From assembly GCA_902826835.1 (NCBI GenBank), contig CADEGH010000045.1, positions 1 to 38,791 on the forward strand: a DNA stretch of 38,791 nucleotides, written 5' to 3'. The DNA comes from an uncultured bacterium (GTDB lineage Bacteria; Planctomycetota; GCA-002687715). Numbering within the stretch: the stretch's first letter is position 1; the number at the start of each line of letters is the position of its first letter. Of this stretch, positions 8,961 to 17,786 are shown piece by piece. The position numbers and the translations under genes are program-made. The notes under the pieces were generated by a model. The model did no database searches. It had not been told where the DNA came from and saw only the letters and a list, made by a program, of their open reading frames with translations.

Positions 8961-11096
8961 ATGGCACCAAGCTCGGATGGATTGGATGCGCTTCTGGAGG
9001 AGATCTGGAACGATGCGGACCGGGGGAACCTGAGACCGGTCGAGGACTATCTGCGGCGGTGTCCGCCGGAAAGGCACGAAGAGCTCCGGGCGGAGTACCT
9101 CGCCGCCCAAGGAGAATTTGTCGTGCGCGGAGATGGGTTGCCGAGCCCAGGAACCGACGCTGATACCGAGATTGAGCCGACTCTGCCCAAGCCGGCAGAC
9201 GCGGGGGGCGGAGATCGGCGCCCGGGGCCGCAGGGTACGGTCCTCCCGAAGATGATCGGACGGTATCGGGTGCTCGGGGAGCTTCCGGGCGGGGGGATGG
9301 GCCGACTGTTCTTGGGCGAAGATCCGACGATTCGCCGGAAGGTGGTGCTGAAGACCACGAAGTTCTCCGCCGAGACCGAGTTGAGCGGAAAGGAAGCGCT
9401 GGGTCGGCTCCGCCGTGAGGCGCGCGCCGGCGGGCGCCTGAGCCACCCGAACGTGTGCCCGGTGCTGGATGTCGTCGAGGAAGGCGGCTCGCTCTACGTG
9501 GTGATGCCTTTCATTGAGGGTGAGACGCTTCACGAGGTGATCGAGCGGGCGAAGGGCCGTAAGCCGGGCCCGCAGGCGGGGGACACCTGGTGGTTGAGCC
9601 TGGGCCGGGAGTCGGACGGCGGGGGCGAATCTCGCGAGCGCGATTTGGCCGAGTCCAGGCCCATCCGCAGCTCTTTGGCCCCGGGAGAGCTGCCAATCCT
9701 CATCCGTACCGTGGAGACCATAGCAGGGGCGATGCACGAGGTGCATGAGCTCGGGATCGTCCATCGAGATCTGAAGCCGGGGAACATCATGATCCAACCC
9801 GACGGCGACCCGGTGATCCTGGACTTTGGCCTGGCGGTCAACTTCGACATCGCGGCGGCCGATCGAGACACCCTGGACGGAATGCTGATTGGGACGATCC
9901 CCTATATGGCTCCCGAGCAGGCCGAAGGGCGGGTGCGTGACATCGACCGACGCACCGACATCTACGCCCTCGGGGTGATCCTCTTCGAGATGCTGACGCT
10001 TCGCCGACCGTTCGAGCGCTCGAATAAGGAGGCGCTCCTGAACCGCATTGCGCGGGGGGATCCGCCGCGGGTTCGAAGCTACAACCCGCGTGTCAATGCG
10101 GATCTGGAGGCGGTGTGCCTCCGGTGTCTGGAGCGGGATCCGGCCAAGCGCTACTCGACTGCGGCCGACCTCGCGAACGACCTGGAGGCTGTGAGGTTTC
10201 TCCGGCCGGTCACCGCACGCCGGGTCACTGCCGTCGGGCGCGCCTGGCGGTTCTGCCGCCGGAACAAGGTCGCCGCGGCGGCGATCGGCGTTGGCGCGGT
10301 GCTCTTGTCGATTGTGCTGGTCCTCTGGTTCACGTGGGTCCCAGGGAGCAAAGTAGAGTCAATGGTGGCGGTGGCGCGCTTCTTCGCGGCCGGGGATCCC
10401 GATGACTCGCTCCGCGACGGCGCTCGCACCGCCGTCGGCGACGCCCAGGTGTTCAAGAAGATGGTGGCCCTCGCCACGGTGGACAAGGTCAAGGCTCTGG
10501 AGCTAGCGGCGAAGCACATCCTCCGCAGTGGAGTCTCCGAGGCCCTCGGTCCCACGGGCCTGACGTTCGACCCGGAGCCCGAGTTCCGGTTCCGTGGCGC
10601 CGCCGAACCTCATGTCGACTACCGGATTGTCGTCCGCGACGAGCTCGGAGAGAAGGTTCACTCGTGGGAGGTCAAGGACTCGGCTCGCGATGGGTCGGGC
10701 GTCATCATCACCCGCCTGCCCGGCCGGCTGCCGATGCCCGACGGTCGCCCACGCCGGTACTCGTGGACGGTCGAGTCGTTCAGTCACGGGACCCGCCTAA
10801 ATCTCGAGGAGCCGGTGGTCTTCGCCCTGGCGCCCGAGGCGCACCGGACCGCGCTGCGCGGGCTCCTCAACGGACAGCCTCGGACGCCTTCGGAGCATCT
10901 CGTGCAGGCGAAGGCCCACCTCCTCCTCGGCCAGTATCAGGATGCCCTTCTCGCGATAGAACAGTCCGGCGTGATCGCCGATCCGGTGCTGGCGGCTCGG
11001 GTCGAAGGACTTCGGTACCTATGCACAGCACTTGCCTCGGGCGAGCGCTGGGCGCTCGACTACCTCGCGGGAATCGCCACCAGTCGGGGCGAGTAG
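8961..11096 (+). CDS. Membrane-anchored Ser/Thr protein kinase (Hanks type)
   Basis: The predicted protein has 711 residues. An N-terminal helical segment (about 1-50, LDALLEEIWNDADRG) of the sort seen on planctomycete kinases precedes the kinase domain (about 95-410). The domain has a glycine-rich loop (GELPGGGMGRLFLG), the ATP-anchoring lysine in VVLKT (Lys131), HRDLKPGN (Asp270), DFG (288-290) and MAPEQ, so it should be catalytically active. An insertion of roughly 50 residues sits between the hinge region (MPFIEGETLHEVIE) and the HRD motif. One transmembrane helix (about 438-458, AIGVGAVLLSIVLVLWF) places the last 250 residues outside the cytoplasm. That part has no motif I recognise except a TPR-like helical pair near the end (AHLLLGQYQDALLAIE). 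The outer part presumably senses a ligand. The gene is divergent from the CHAT cluster. Confidence 0.93.
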   Translation: MAPSSDGLDALLEEIWNDADRGNLRPVEDYLRRCPPERHEELRAEYLAAQGEFVVRGDGLPSPGTDADTEIEPTLPKPADAGGGDRRPGPQGTVLPKMIGRYRVLGELPGGGMGRLFLGEDPTIRRKVVLKTTKFSAETELSGKEALGRLRREARAGGRLSHPNVCPVLDVVEEGGSLYVVMPFIEGETLHEVIERAKGRKPGPQAGDTWWLSLGRESDGGGESRERDLAESRPIRSSLAPGELPILIRTVETIAGAMHEVHELGIVHRDLKPGNIMIQPDGDPVILDFGLAVNFDIAAADRDTLDGMLIGTIPYMAPEQAEGRVRDIDRRTDIYALGVILFEMLTLRRPFERSNKEALLNRIARGDPPRVRSYNPRVNADLEAVCLRCLERDPAKRYSTAADLANDLEAVRFLRPVTARRVTAVGRAWRFCRRNKVAAAAIGVGAVLLSIVLVLWFTWVPGSKVESMVAVARFFAAGDPDDSLRDGARTAVGDAQVFKKMVALATVDKVKALELAAKHILRSGVSEALGPTGLTFDPEPEFRFRGAAEPHVDYRIVVRDELGEKVHSWEVKDSARDGSGVIITRLPGRLPMPDGRPRRYSWTVESFSHGTRLNLEEPVVFALAPEAHRTALRGLLNGQPRTPSEHLVQAKAHLLLGQYQDALLAIEQSGVIADPVLAARVEGLRYLCTALASGERWALDYLAGIATSRGE

Positions 11097-11698
11097 GGGT
11101 CATGAGCGGAACTCGATTCGAGGACCGCTCGGGATCGGTCCCTTTGTCGAAGTGGATCTGAAGGTTCGCCTTCCTGTCGAGGCCCACCTTCGTCGTGGAG
11201 AGCGATGATCAAGGAACTGTCATCGGGCTCGCATAGTCCTGCGAGAATTCTCCAGTTCAATGACAAGTCGTCCGTCAGTCCATGGGAGCACGGATCACCA
11301 GATCCGCTTGGCACCGACGTCGATGTCGTGTGCAACGGCGTGACTTCGCATGCCAGGGGGGAGAAAGGCACAGCCTCATGACCAGGCCAGAGAACTACGC
11401 AGAACCCATGGAGGGAAGGGCGATGGTTCCTCATGACGACAATTGCGAGATGGATCAACTGTCGGGGGGATGGGGCCCGGGCGGAGCGAGTCTTGCGGGT
11501 GATGGACCGGTGGTGGGCTCAAGCGAACTCAGAGGGGGTCGGTCGGAGGGAGAAGTGGGTTGGCCCAAACCCGCGGATGACGGCGGCAGCTCAGGTGGCT
11601 GATGGCTCGACCGGACTCGGAAGCGAGGGGCTCTGAGTGAGCGGCAGGTGGCGCGGAGTCTGCGATACCGGCGGAAAATTGGACTGGAGGAGGGGCCC
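11097..11698. other. Non-coding stretch between the kinase and tRNA-Asp
   Basis: About 600 bases without a supportable gene. It contains one copy of the CGGATC-ACCA-GATCCG palindrome (11291-11306), inside a longer match (from CATGGGA to CCGCTTG) to the repeat block at 19.6-19.95 kb. It also has a short inverted repeat, CTCGCA/TGCGAG, at 11228-11245. An open frame at 11433-11636 has no recognisable similarity and no ribosome binding site. Confidence 0.5.
11281..11310 (+). repeat. Dispersed palindromic (REP-like) element, copy 1
   Basis: CATGGGAGCACGGATC, then ACCA, then GATCCGCTTG. The core forms a 6-bp stem with a 4-base loop. The same arrangement occurs at about 19624-19650 and 19922-19950, where the stem is 7 bp. 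The match continues outside the stem on both sides, so it is not a chance palindrome. Confidence 0.7.
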
Positions 11699-11726
11699 TT
11701 GAGAGTCTCGGGGGGCGCCCTATCAT
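11699..11726 (+). promoter_or_regulatory. Promoter of tRNA-Asp (sigma-70 type)
   Basis: TTGAGA at 11699-11704 and TATCAT at 11721-11726 are separated by 16 bases. Each matches five of six consensus positions. The predicted transcription start near 11733 leaves a leader of about 25 bases before the tRNA. The C/G-rich bases after the -10 box resemble the discriminator of stringently controlled tRNA promoters. Confidence 0.65.
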
Positions 11727-11757
11727 CGTCGCTCCTTGCTCCCCCAGAGCTAGGTAC

Positions 11758-11831
11758 GGGGATGTAGCGCAATTGGTTAGCGCACCAGACTGTCGATCTG
11801 GGGGTTGCGGGTTCGAGTCCCGTCATCCTCG
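11758..11831 (+). tRNA. tRNA-Asp (anticodon GTC)
   Basis: A complete cloverleaf of 74 nucleotides. The acceptor stem pairs GGGGATG (11758-11764) with CATCCTC (11824-11830), including one G-U pair, and the discriminator is G11831 as expected for Asp. The anticodon stem pairs CCAGA (11785-11789) with TCTGG (11797-11801), and the seven-base loop CTGTCGA holds GTC at 11792-11794. The T arm contains GGTTCGAGTCC. CCA is not encoded, so it must be added after transcription. A promoter lies upstream and a strong terminator follows 15 bases downstream, so this is a single-gene transcription unit. Confidence 0.96.
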
Positions 11832-11846
11832 CTGCAAAGCGAATCA

Positions 11847-11885
11847 GGGCCAGAAGGCTTAGTCCTTCTGGCCCAATTTTTTTTT
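11847..11885 (+). terminator. Intrinsic terminator of tRNA-Asp
   Basis: An 11-bp perfect stem pairs GGGCCAGAAGG (11847-11857) with CCTTCTGGCCC (11864-11874) around a 6-base loop. AA and nine T residues (11877-11885) follow. This is the clearest Rho-independent terminator in the window. Confidence 0.93.
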
Positions 11886-12010
11886 GGGGTCGGATCGGGG
11901 AGCGCGAGGGGCGGGAGGTGGCGGGAGCGCCTCGGAGCGCCGAGGCCTGGCCGGGAGTCCAGGGCTTCGGGATTCAGCGGAATTGGCCGCGGGTCACGTA
12001 CCATCCAGCC

Positions 12011-13123
12011 ATGCAAAACGAGGCTCGGGGCGGTCGTCTCCGTCGGGGATTGGGCATGGGGATGCTCGTGCTCGGGCTCACCGGCTGCGTGAACTTCGTC
12101 CAGAGGATCGAGGAGCCCATCGCGGCGGAAGCGGACGTGCCCGGGTTCCAGTCTTGGATCGACGAAGCACGGGCCCAGGGGGGAATGGTGCGCCTCCTCG
12201 TGGTCCACGGGATGGGACACCATGGCCCTGGCTACAGCTCGACCCTCCAAAACCGCGTGTTCCGTCAGTGTGGCTTGGTTCCCCTCGGCGTGCAGCTCGA
12301 AGAGTCCTTCCGGGCGGGTGAGGCACCCCTCGGAAACCTGCGCGTCGAGGCCTTCGGTGACCAGGACGGGACCCCCAGGGTTTGGGCCTACGAGGTTACC
12401 TGGTCGCCGGTGGTCGATCAGGTCAAGCGGGAGTTGCTCGCCTTCGACTCGGAGTCCCGCTACGCCGACCGGAGGATCTGGTTGAACGGGGAGCTCAAGC
12501 GCTCCTTCATCAACGACAAGTTTGCCGACCCGATCCTCTACGTCGGCGGCTATCGCACGAAGATCCAACGCCCCGTCGCGTTGACGTTGCGCCGGATACT
12601 CCGCGAGAGTCAGGCGCCTCGTGACCGGCTCGTCGCGATGGGCCTGAGCCTCGGCAGCCGGATCCTGTTTGACACCATGATCGGCTTTTCCTCCCGTGCA
12701 TGCGGGGCCGACGTGCCCTTGGCCGCCGAGCCCTCGCCCGAGGATCTCGCGTGCTTCAAGCAGATGTGCGCCCGCGAGGTGCCGGTGTGGATGCTCGCCA
12801 ACCCGCTTCCGTTGCTCGAACTCGGTGCCAACCCGGCCGACGACGTGCATCCTCCTTCCGGTGGTCCCGCCATCGGCAGCCTGCGCATCCTCGCCCTGAG
12901 CGACCCCAATGACCTGCTCACCTACCCGGTGTCGCCGGAATTCTTGGCGCGCTACCGCGGTCACGGCCTTCAGTTGAGCGCCGTCAACATCAGCATGCAC
13001 GTGGAACCCAACTCGATCCTCGGGCTCGTCGTGAATCCGCTGCATGCCCACACCGACCACGACGCGAATCCGGCGGTGCTGGATCTCTTGGCGAAGGGGT
13101 GGAGTCTTCGGGCGGCCCCATGA
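12011..13123 (+). CDS. Lipoprotein with alpha/beta-hydrolase (lipase/esterase-like) fold
   Basis: The predicted protein has 370 residues. The signal segment ends in a lipobox, LGLTGC, with the lipidated cysteine at residue 26, so it should be tethered to the envelope. An oxyanion-type HGMGHHG motif (67-72) and the nucleophile elbow GLSLGS (Ser213) support an alpha/beta hydrolase. Candidate acid and base residues are Asp298 or Asp301 in LSDPNDLL and a His in HAHTDH (345-350). The substrate is unknown; an ester or lipid is likely for the family. I chose ATG 12011 because it begins the signal peptide; an in-frame upstream start at 11918 would add an unlike segment. There is no Shine-Dalgarno, but a TACCAT hexamer ends six bases before the ATG, so the mRNA may be leaderless. 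The stop overlaps the flippase start as ATGA. Confidence 0.82.
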   Translation: MQNEARGGRLRRGLGMGMLVLGLTGCVNFVQRIEEPIAAEADVPGFQSWIDEARAQGGMVRLLVVHGMGHHGPGYSSTLQNRVFRQCGLVPLGVQLEESFRAGEAPLGNLRVEAFGDQDGTPRVWAYEVTWSPVVDQVKRELLAFDSESRYADRRIWLNGELKRSFINDKFADPILYVGGYRTKIQRPVALTLRRILRESQAPRDRLVAMGLSLGSRILFDTMIGFSSRACGADVPLAAEPSPEDLACFKQMCAREVPVWMLANPLPLLELGANPADDVHPPSGGPAIGSLRILALSDPNDLLTYPVSPEFLARYRGHGLQLSAVNISMHVEPNSILGLVVNPLHAHTDHDANPAVLDLLAKGWSLRAAP

Positions 13124-14670
13124 CGGCACCGGGCCCTGACCACGCACGCCGCACTGAGGCCTCGAGTGGCGAGTCGAGCGTGGGCCTCCTGCTTGGCCTC
13201 GGGGCGCTGCAAGCGGTGGCGATGTTGGTGCTGTTCGCTCGCACCAAGGTGCTGGCAATCCTGCTCGGCCCCGAGCGCGCGGGCGAGCTACGAGTCTTGG
13301 ACAGCCTCCTCGCCGTGTTCGCACAGACGGCAGCGCTCTCGTTCCCGTTCGCCGCGCTCAGTTTTCTGCCGCGAGCTTGGCAGAGCGGCGAATCGAGCTT
13401 CCAGCGCCTCCTCCTCGGGATGGCGCGAGTCCTGTTGCTCACCTCGGGTCTCGCCGCGGTGGTCGGAGTGGGATGGGTCGGCATCGCGCCCCGAGTTCTC
13501 AACGAAGATCTCGCGCACGACCCGTGGTTGCTGAGCCTTGGATTTCTCAGCGTGCCCGGACTGGTGCTCCTGCCATTCGTCCAAAACGCGTTTGCGGCCC
13601 GCGGCCAGCCGAAGCGCTCCCTCGCGTACGCGGCGCTGCAAGCCGTCCTGTTTTCGATCTCGGGCATTCTCGGCGCTTGGCTGGGCGGACTTCGGGGACT
13701 GGTCGTCGGCGGGCTCATCGCCACCTTGGTGATGGTGGTTGCCGGCTGGCGCACTTTGCGGCGGCGCGAGTCCGACCAGGCCTCGGACCCCGTCCCGAGC
13801 GCTTCCACGCCTTCGACGGCCTCCGAGATCTTGGGCGTGCCACGCGGAGTGTGGCGCTTTGCCGTCGTGCTCTTCGCGCTGGCCTTCCTCGCGCCGTGGG
13901 TGGCCCTGAAAGTGAATGGAATCATCGCGGATTCCGGGGGCAGGGTTTCCCTCGGCTACTTGGCGGCCGCAGTGGGGGTGGCGTTGTCCGTGCGGTCCGT
14001 CATCGGAGCCGCCCATCCCGTACTCCTGACTCCCCAGATGAATCGCGGCGGTACGGTGGCCGAGCGCTTGCTCGCGGCGGACCAGTATCAGACGGTGCTC
14101 ACCGGATTGGCCTTGGCCCTGGTTCCGCCTGTGCTCCTTTGGCCCAAACTCTGCATTCATGTCCTCTATCAGCCGGAGTTCTTGCCGGCGGCGTCGTCGG
14201 TCTGGGTGTTCGTGATCGCCGAGCTCTTGACCATCCTCGCCGGGACCTACCAGGCCCTCATCGTGGCGGAGGGGCGGCTCGGATTCCACGTCGCCCAAAA
14301 CGTGGCCGCGCAGGCGCTGCTTTGGGGAACGAGTTTCGCCATGGTACCGCACTGGGGATTGGCGGGCGCTGGGGCAGCGGCCATTCTCGGGCAATTGTTG
14401 CTTTTGAGTGGGACGCTCGTGGCTCTGCGCTGGCGAGGGGAGGGAGTCGAGCTGCCACCCAAGATCGGGGTGCACGTCGCGGTCTTGTTGTTCCTCGCCC
14501 TGATCGGCCGCTGGGGAGCCACCGACGCATCGAGAGCGTGGTGGGAGCAAGCGCTCGGGGTTGGAGCCTGGATTTTCTGCGGGTGGCTCGCGTTTCTCCT
14601 GCTGCCACCGGCGGCGAAGAGGCGCATTTCCGGCCGGTTTCGGGGCGCGGGATCCCAACCCGATTTCTGA
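13120..14670 (+). CDS. MOP-superfamily lipid-linked oligosaccharide flippase-like membrane protein
   Basis: The predicted protein has 516 residues with about twelve to fourteen hydrophobic segments spread over its whole length, such as GLLLGLGALQAVAMLVLF near the start and AWIFCGWLAFLLLPPAA at the end. Length, helix spacing and the early segment FARTKVLAILLGPERAG fit the Wzx/MurJ (MOP) family, whose members flip lipid-linked glycans or carry polymers across the inner membrane. I cannot assign a substrate. It has no MurJ-specific motif I could identify, and no glycan cluster surrounds it. The ATG at 13120 overlaps the hydrolase stop as ATGA, so the two are translationally coupled; GTG 13099 is an in-frame alternative. 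The pairing with an envelope hydrolase hints at processing of a surface glycan or lipid. Confidence 0.8.
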   Translation: MTAPGPDHARRTEASSGESSVGLLLGLGALQAVAMLVLFARTKVLAILLGPERAGELRVLDSLLAVFAQTAALSFPFAALSFLPRAWQSGESSFQRLLLGMARVLLLTSGLAAVVGVGWVGIAPRVLNEDLAHDPWLLSLGFLSVPGLVLLPFVQNAFAARGQPKRSLAYAALQAVLFSISGILGAWLGGLRGLVVGGLIATLVMVVAGWRTLRRRESDQASDPVPSASTPSTASEILGVPRGVWRFAVVLFALAFLAPWVALKVNGIIADSGGRVSLGYLAAAVGVALSVRSVIGAAHPVLLTPQMNRGGTVAERLLAADQYQTVLTGLALALVPPVLLWPKLCIHVLYQPEFLPAASSVWVFVIAELLTILAGTYQALIVAEGRLGFHVAQNVAAQALLWGTSFAMVPHWGLAGAGAAAILGQLLLLSGTLVALRWRGEGVELPPKIGVHVAVLLFLALIGRWGATDASRAWWEQALGVGAWIFCGWLAFLLLPPAAKRRISGRFRGAGSQPDF

Positions 14671-14707
14671 TTCGAACCTTGCCCCACCTTTCGGATACTA
14701 ATGAGCC

Positions 14708-15232
14708 ATGTCTGGCGTTCCCCCGGACCTCTCCACGCGGTTCTACGCGGAGCTCAAGGAAGTGGCTCGACGAGCCTTCGCTTCCGAGCGCCGGGGCCAC
14801 ACGCTTGCTCCCACCGAGGCAGTGCACGAGGTTTACTTGCGACTGATCGGACCTTCCCGGCTCCCCGAGGGCAGTCGCGCCGATCATCTGGCCCTGGCGG
14901 CGCGGGTGATGCGCCAAGTGCTCGTGGATCACCATCGCAAGCGGTCGGCCGAAAAGCGGGGCGGCGAACGCTTGCGCGTCGAGCTCGACGACGAAACGCC
15001 GGATCGCCGCGCGCTCGAAATCGACATGGTCGCGGTGGACGAGGCCCTGGAACGTCTGCGCGCGCTCTCGGAGCGCCAGGCCGAAGTGGTGACGCTTAAG
15101 GTCATGGGCGGCCTCGCGATGAGCGAGATCGCGGAGGCCCTGAAAGTCAGTTTGCGCACCGTCGAGGGCGATTGGACGGTGGCGCGTGCGTGGCTGCGCC
15201 GCGAACTCGGTTCGAGCACGGGACCCCCATGA
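14708..15232 (+). CDS. ECF-type RNA polymerase sigma factor (TIGR02999-like)
   Basis: The predicted protein has 174 residues. Region 2 contains PTEAVHEVYLRLIG and LALAARVMRQVLVDHHRKR followed by AEKRGG, the pattern of the TIGR02999 sigma family that is abundant in planctomycetes. Region 4 has ALSERQAEVVTLKVMGGL, then a helix-turn-helix MSEIAEALKVSLRTVEGDW. It should redirect RNA polymerase to target promoters. The stop overlaps the kinase start as ATGA, a common arrangement in which a membrane Ser/Thr kinase is encoded immediately after its sigma factor. No anti-sigma factor is visible, so control through the kinase is plausible. No Shine-Dalgarno precedes the ATG; a GATACT hexamer ends eight bases before it. 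Confidence 0.93.
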   Translation: MSGVPPDLSTRFYAELKEVARRAFASERRGHTLAPTEAVHEVYLRLIGPSRLPEGSRADHLALAARVMRQVLVDHHRKRSAEKRGGERLRVELDDETPDRRALEIDMVAVDEALERLRALSERQAEVVTLKVMGGLAMSEIAEALKVSLRTVEGDWTVARAWLRRELGSSTGPP

Positions 15233-17688
15233 ACGAAGCGCAACGGCGGCACTCCGAGATCTCCGAGCACCTGCTGCGGATTCGCGAACTCCCCGGGGAG
15301 GAGCGCGAACGAGCGCTCGCGGCGATTGCCGACGAGCGGGTCCGATCCGAGGTGCGATCGCTCCTCCAGCACGACGCGACCTGGCGTCCGGATCCCGAAG
15401 CCACCACCGCCCCGGACCGACCCCAGTTTCTCGAAGCGCGTCTGCCGGACCGCATCGGCCCGTACCGGATCGAACGTCGACTCGGGCGCGGCGGGTTCGG
15501 AGAAGTGTTTCTGGCGGAACAACGAGAGCCGGTCAAGCGGCGCGTCGCCATCAAGGTCGTGCCCCACGCCGCCACGAGCCCGGAACTCGCCGCACGTTTT
15601 GAGGTCGAGCGGCGGGCGCTGGAGGAGACCGACCATCCGGGCATCGCACGACTCCTGGACGTAGGCCGGACCGCGGAGGGTTTGCCGTACCTCGTGATGG
15701 AGTTCATCGACGGGGTCCCGTTGACGCAACACTGCGAAGAGCGCGCCCTTCCGGTGGCCGCACGCCTGCGGCTGGTCATCGCGATTGCCGAGGCGATCCA
15801 GCACGCGCACCAGCGGGGTGTCGTTCATCGCGACCTCAAGCCCGCGAATCTGCTGGTGTCGGAGCGCGACGGGAAATCCGTGCCGCACGTGCTCGACTTC
15901 GGGATCGCAAAACCGGTGGCGGGAACCTTCGTCGGACAGTACCCGGCGACGGCCGGGCATCCGATCGGAACCCCGTCCTACATGGCCCCGGAGCAAACGC
16001 GCCCGTCGCCGACGGATGTGCGCACCGACGTCTACGGGCTCGGGGCGATCCTCCATGAACTGCTCACCGGGAAGCCGCCGATCGATGCGTCGGGCGGGGA
16101 TCTGCCGGAGATCTTCCGACGGATTCGGGAGGACGTTCCTCCGCCTCCGAGCTCCCGGAAGTTGGCGGCGCTGAGGATTGCGCCCCCGCTTTTGCGCGAT
16201 CTCGATGCCATCGTCGGGCACGCGCTCGAGAAGTCGCCGAGCCGGCGCTACGCGAGTGCCCAGGCATTGGCGGCGGATCTCGAGGCGGCGCTGCGCTCCG
16301 AACCGATTGCGGCCGAGTCTCCTTCGCAGTGGGATCTCGTGCGGCGGTTCGTGCGGCGGCATCGCCTGTTGGTTGCGTCAATCGTCGCGCTTGTTGTGGC
16401 CCTGGGAATCGGCGTCGTCGGCCTGGCCCTCGGCCTCAAAGAAGCCGAGCGGCAGCGGCGGGAGGCGCTGAATCAACAGGCGGCGCAGCGGCGGATCAAC
16501 GCTTTCCTCACCGAGGATCTGTTGCGCATCGCGTCTCCCGAGAACTTGGGGAGCGAGGGCAATCTCAAGCAGATGTTGCTGCGGGCGAGCGCCCTGGTGG
16601 AGGAGCGGCTCGCGGACTGGCCCGAAGTGGCGGGGGCAATCCACCACACCCTCGGGGACCTCTTTGCCGAACTCGGGGAATTCGAGAAGGCGGACCATCA
16701 CCTGAAGCAGGCCCTGGCGCGACGGCTGCCCGCGCACGGCCGGGACTCGGTCGAAGTGGTGCACTCCGAGATCGCGATGGCGAGTTTGCTCGTGCGGCAA
16801 CAGAAGTCGAATGAAGCCGAGGCGGCGCTCGGTGAACTCATTCCTCGGGCGAGGCGCGTCGTCGGGCACTCCGACCCGGTGCTCTACGACGCGATCAATG
16901 CCCTGGGATCGGTGCAAGAAGTTTTGGGGCAGGCGCCCATGGCCATTGCGTCCTTCGAGGAGGCCCTCTCGGGCTACCGACGGCTCCTGCCGGAGAGCGA
17001 TGTGCGCCTCTTCGGAGTGTTGAGCAATCTCGCGTTGGTGCTCGACGGCCAAGGGCAGGCCGAGGCGGCCCTGCGCATGCTGCAGGAGGCGCTGGCCGTA
17101 GGCACCCGTTCGAAGGACACGCCCAAGTCGGCCCTCTTCATCCTGAACAACAATGTGGGGGCGACTCTTCAGGACTTGGGCAAGAAGAAGGAAGCCGAAC
17201 CGTACCTGCGCCGGGCCGCGGAACTGGCCGAGAGCCTGCTCGGGGCGGACGACTTCAACACCCTGACGATCAAGGCCAATCTCGCGAGCCTGGAAGCCGA
17301 CTTCGGACGGGCGGCCGAGGCAGCCAAGGTGTTCGAGGACATCATCGCGCGGCGGACGCGCCTGCTCGGCGGGGTGGCGCACGACACTCTGGAAGCCAAG
17401 TACGGGTACTTCACCTGTGTCCGCAAGGCGGGGGAGATCGACCGGGCGCGGGAGGGGTTTGAATCGTTGCTCCGGGAATTGGAGCAACACTTGGGGGAGA
17501 CCCACGTGTTGACAGCGAAGGCGACTTCGGCCCTCGCGCACGCCCAACGCGACGCGGGGCGACGGGACGAGGCCATCAAGACGGCCGAGCGGGCGGTGGA
17601 GCGTTTGGCGGCGGCGTTTCCGGGCGGGGGGGCCTGGGTCGAGGGCGCAAAGGCCCTGGTCGACGAACTGGGGGCGCCGGCCCGGTAG
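15229..17688 (+). CDS. Membrane Ser/Thr protein kinase with C-terminal TPR domain
   Basis: The predicted protein has 819 residues. An N-terminal helical segment (1-60) is followed by a kinase domain (about 80-350) with the loop LGRGGFGEVFLAE, Lys109 in VAIKVV, HRDLKPAN (Asp202), DFG (223-225) and MAPEQ, all key residues present. A transmembrane helix (about 380-405, ASIVALVVALGIGVVGLALGL) is followed by about 400 residues of kinesin-light-chain-like TPRs, for example HHTLGDLFAELGEFEKADHH and EAEPYLRRAAELAESLLG. The TPRs should lie outside the cytoplasm and may read an envelope signal or bind a partner. The start is fixed by the ATGA overlap with the sigma gene. The pair probably forms a signalling module in which the kinase controls the sigma factor; this is inferred from other planctomycete loci, not shown here. 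Confidence 0.94.
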   Translation: MNEAQRRHSEISEHLLRIRELPGEERERALAAIADERVRSEVRSLLQHDATWRPDPEATTAPDRPQFLEARLPDRIGPYRIERRLGRGGFGEVFLAEQREPVKRRVAIKVVPHAATSPELAARFEVERRALEETDHPGIARLLDVGRTAEGLPYLVMEFIDGVPLTQHCEERALPVAARLRLVIAIAEAIQHAHQRGVVHRDLKPANLLVSERDGKSVPHVLDFGIAKPVAGTFVGQYPATAGHPIGTPSYMAPEQTRPSPTDVRTDVYGLGAILHELLTGKPPIDASGGDLPEIFRRIREDVPPPPSSRKLAALRIAPPLLRDLDAIVGHALEKSPSRRYASAQALAADLEAALRSEPIAAESPSQWDLVRRFVRRHRLLVASIVALVVALGIGVVGLALGLKEAERQRREALNQQAAQRRINAFLTEDLLRIASPENLGSEGNLKQMLLRASALVEERLADWPEVAGAIHHTLGDLFAELGEFEKADHHLKQALARRLPAHGRDSVEVVHSEIAMASLLVRQQKSNEAEAALGELIPRARRVVGHSDPVLYDAINALGSVQEVLGQAPMAIASFEEALSGYRRLLPESDVRLFGVLSNLALVLDGQGQAEAALRMLQEALAVGTRSKDTPKSALFILNNNVGATLQDLGKKKEAEPYLRRAAELAESLLGADDFNTLTIKANLASLEADFGRAAEAAKVFEDIIARRTRLLGGVAHDTLEAKYGYFTCVRKAGEIDRAREGFESLLRELEQHLGETHVLTAKATSALAHAQRDAGRRDEAIKTAERAVERLAAAFPGGGAWVEGAKALVDELGAPAR

Positions 17689-17786
17689 CCCGGGTCGAAA
17701 ATTTTTCTTTGCGGGTTCGGGACGGGTCCTGCGCATCGGGATTCGACGCACTTCGTGTCGCGAATCTCAAGCAGGAGCGTATTTCG

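Noticed and set aside
11433..11636. Possible small gene upstream of tRNA-Asp
   Set aside because: No ribosome binding site, no recognisable family, and a tail of low-complexity residues.
11777..13324. Minus-strand open frame of about 515 codons
   Set aside because: It is antisense to the lipoprotein hydrolase and runs across the tRNA and its terminator.
13377..14846. Plus-strand open frame of about 490 codons
   Set aside because: It lies in another frame of the flippase gene and crosses into the sigma factor gene; the product is arginine-rich with no membrane segments.
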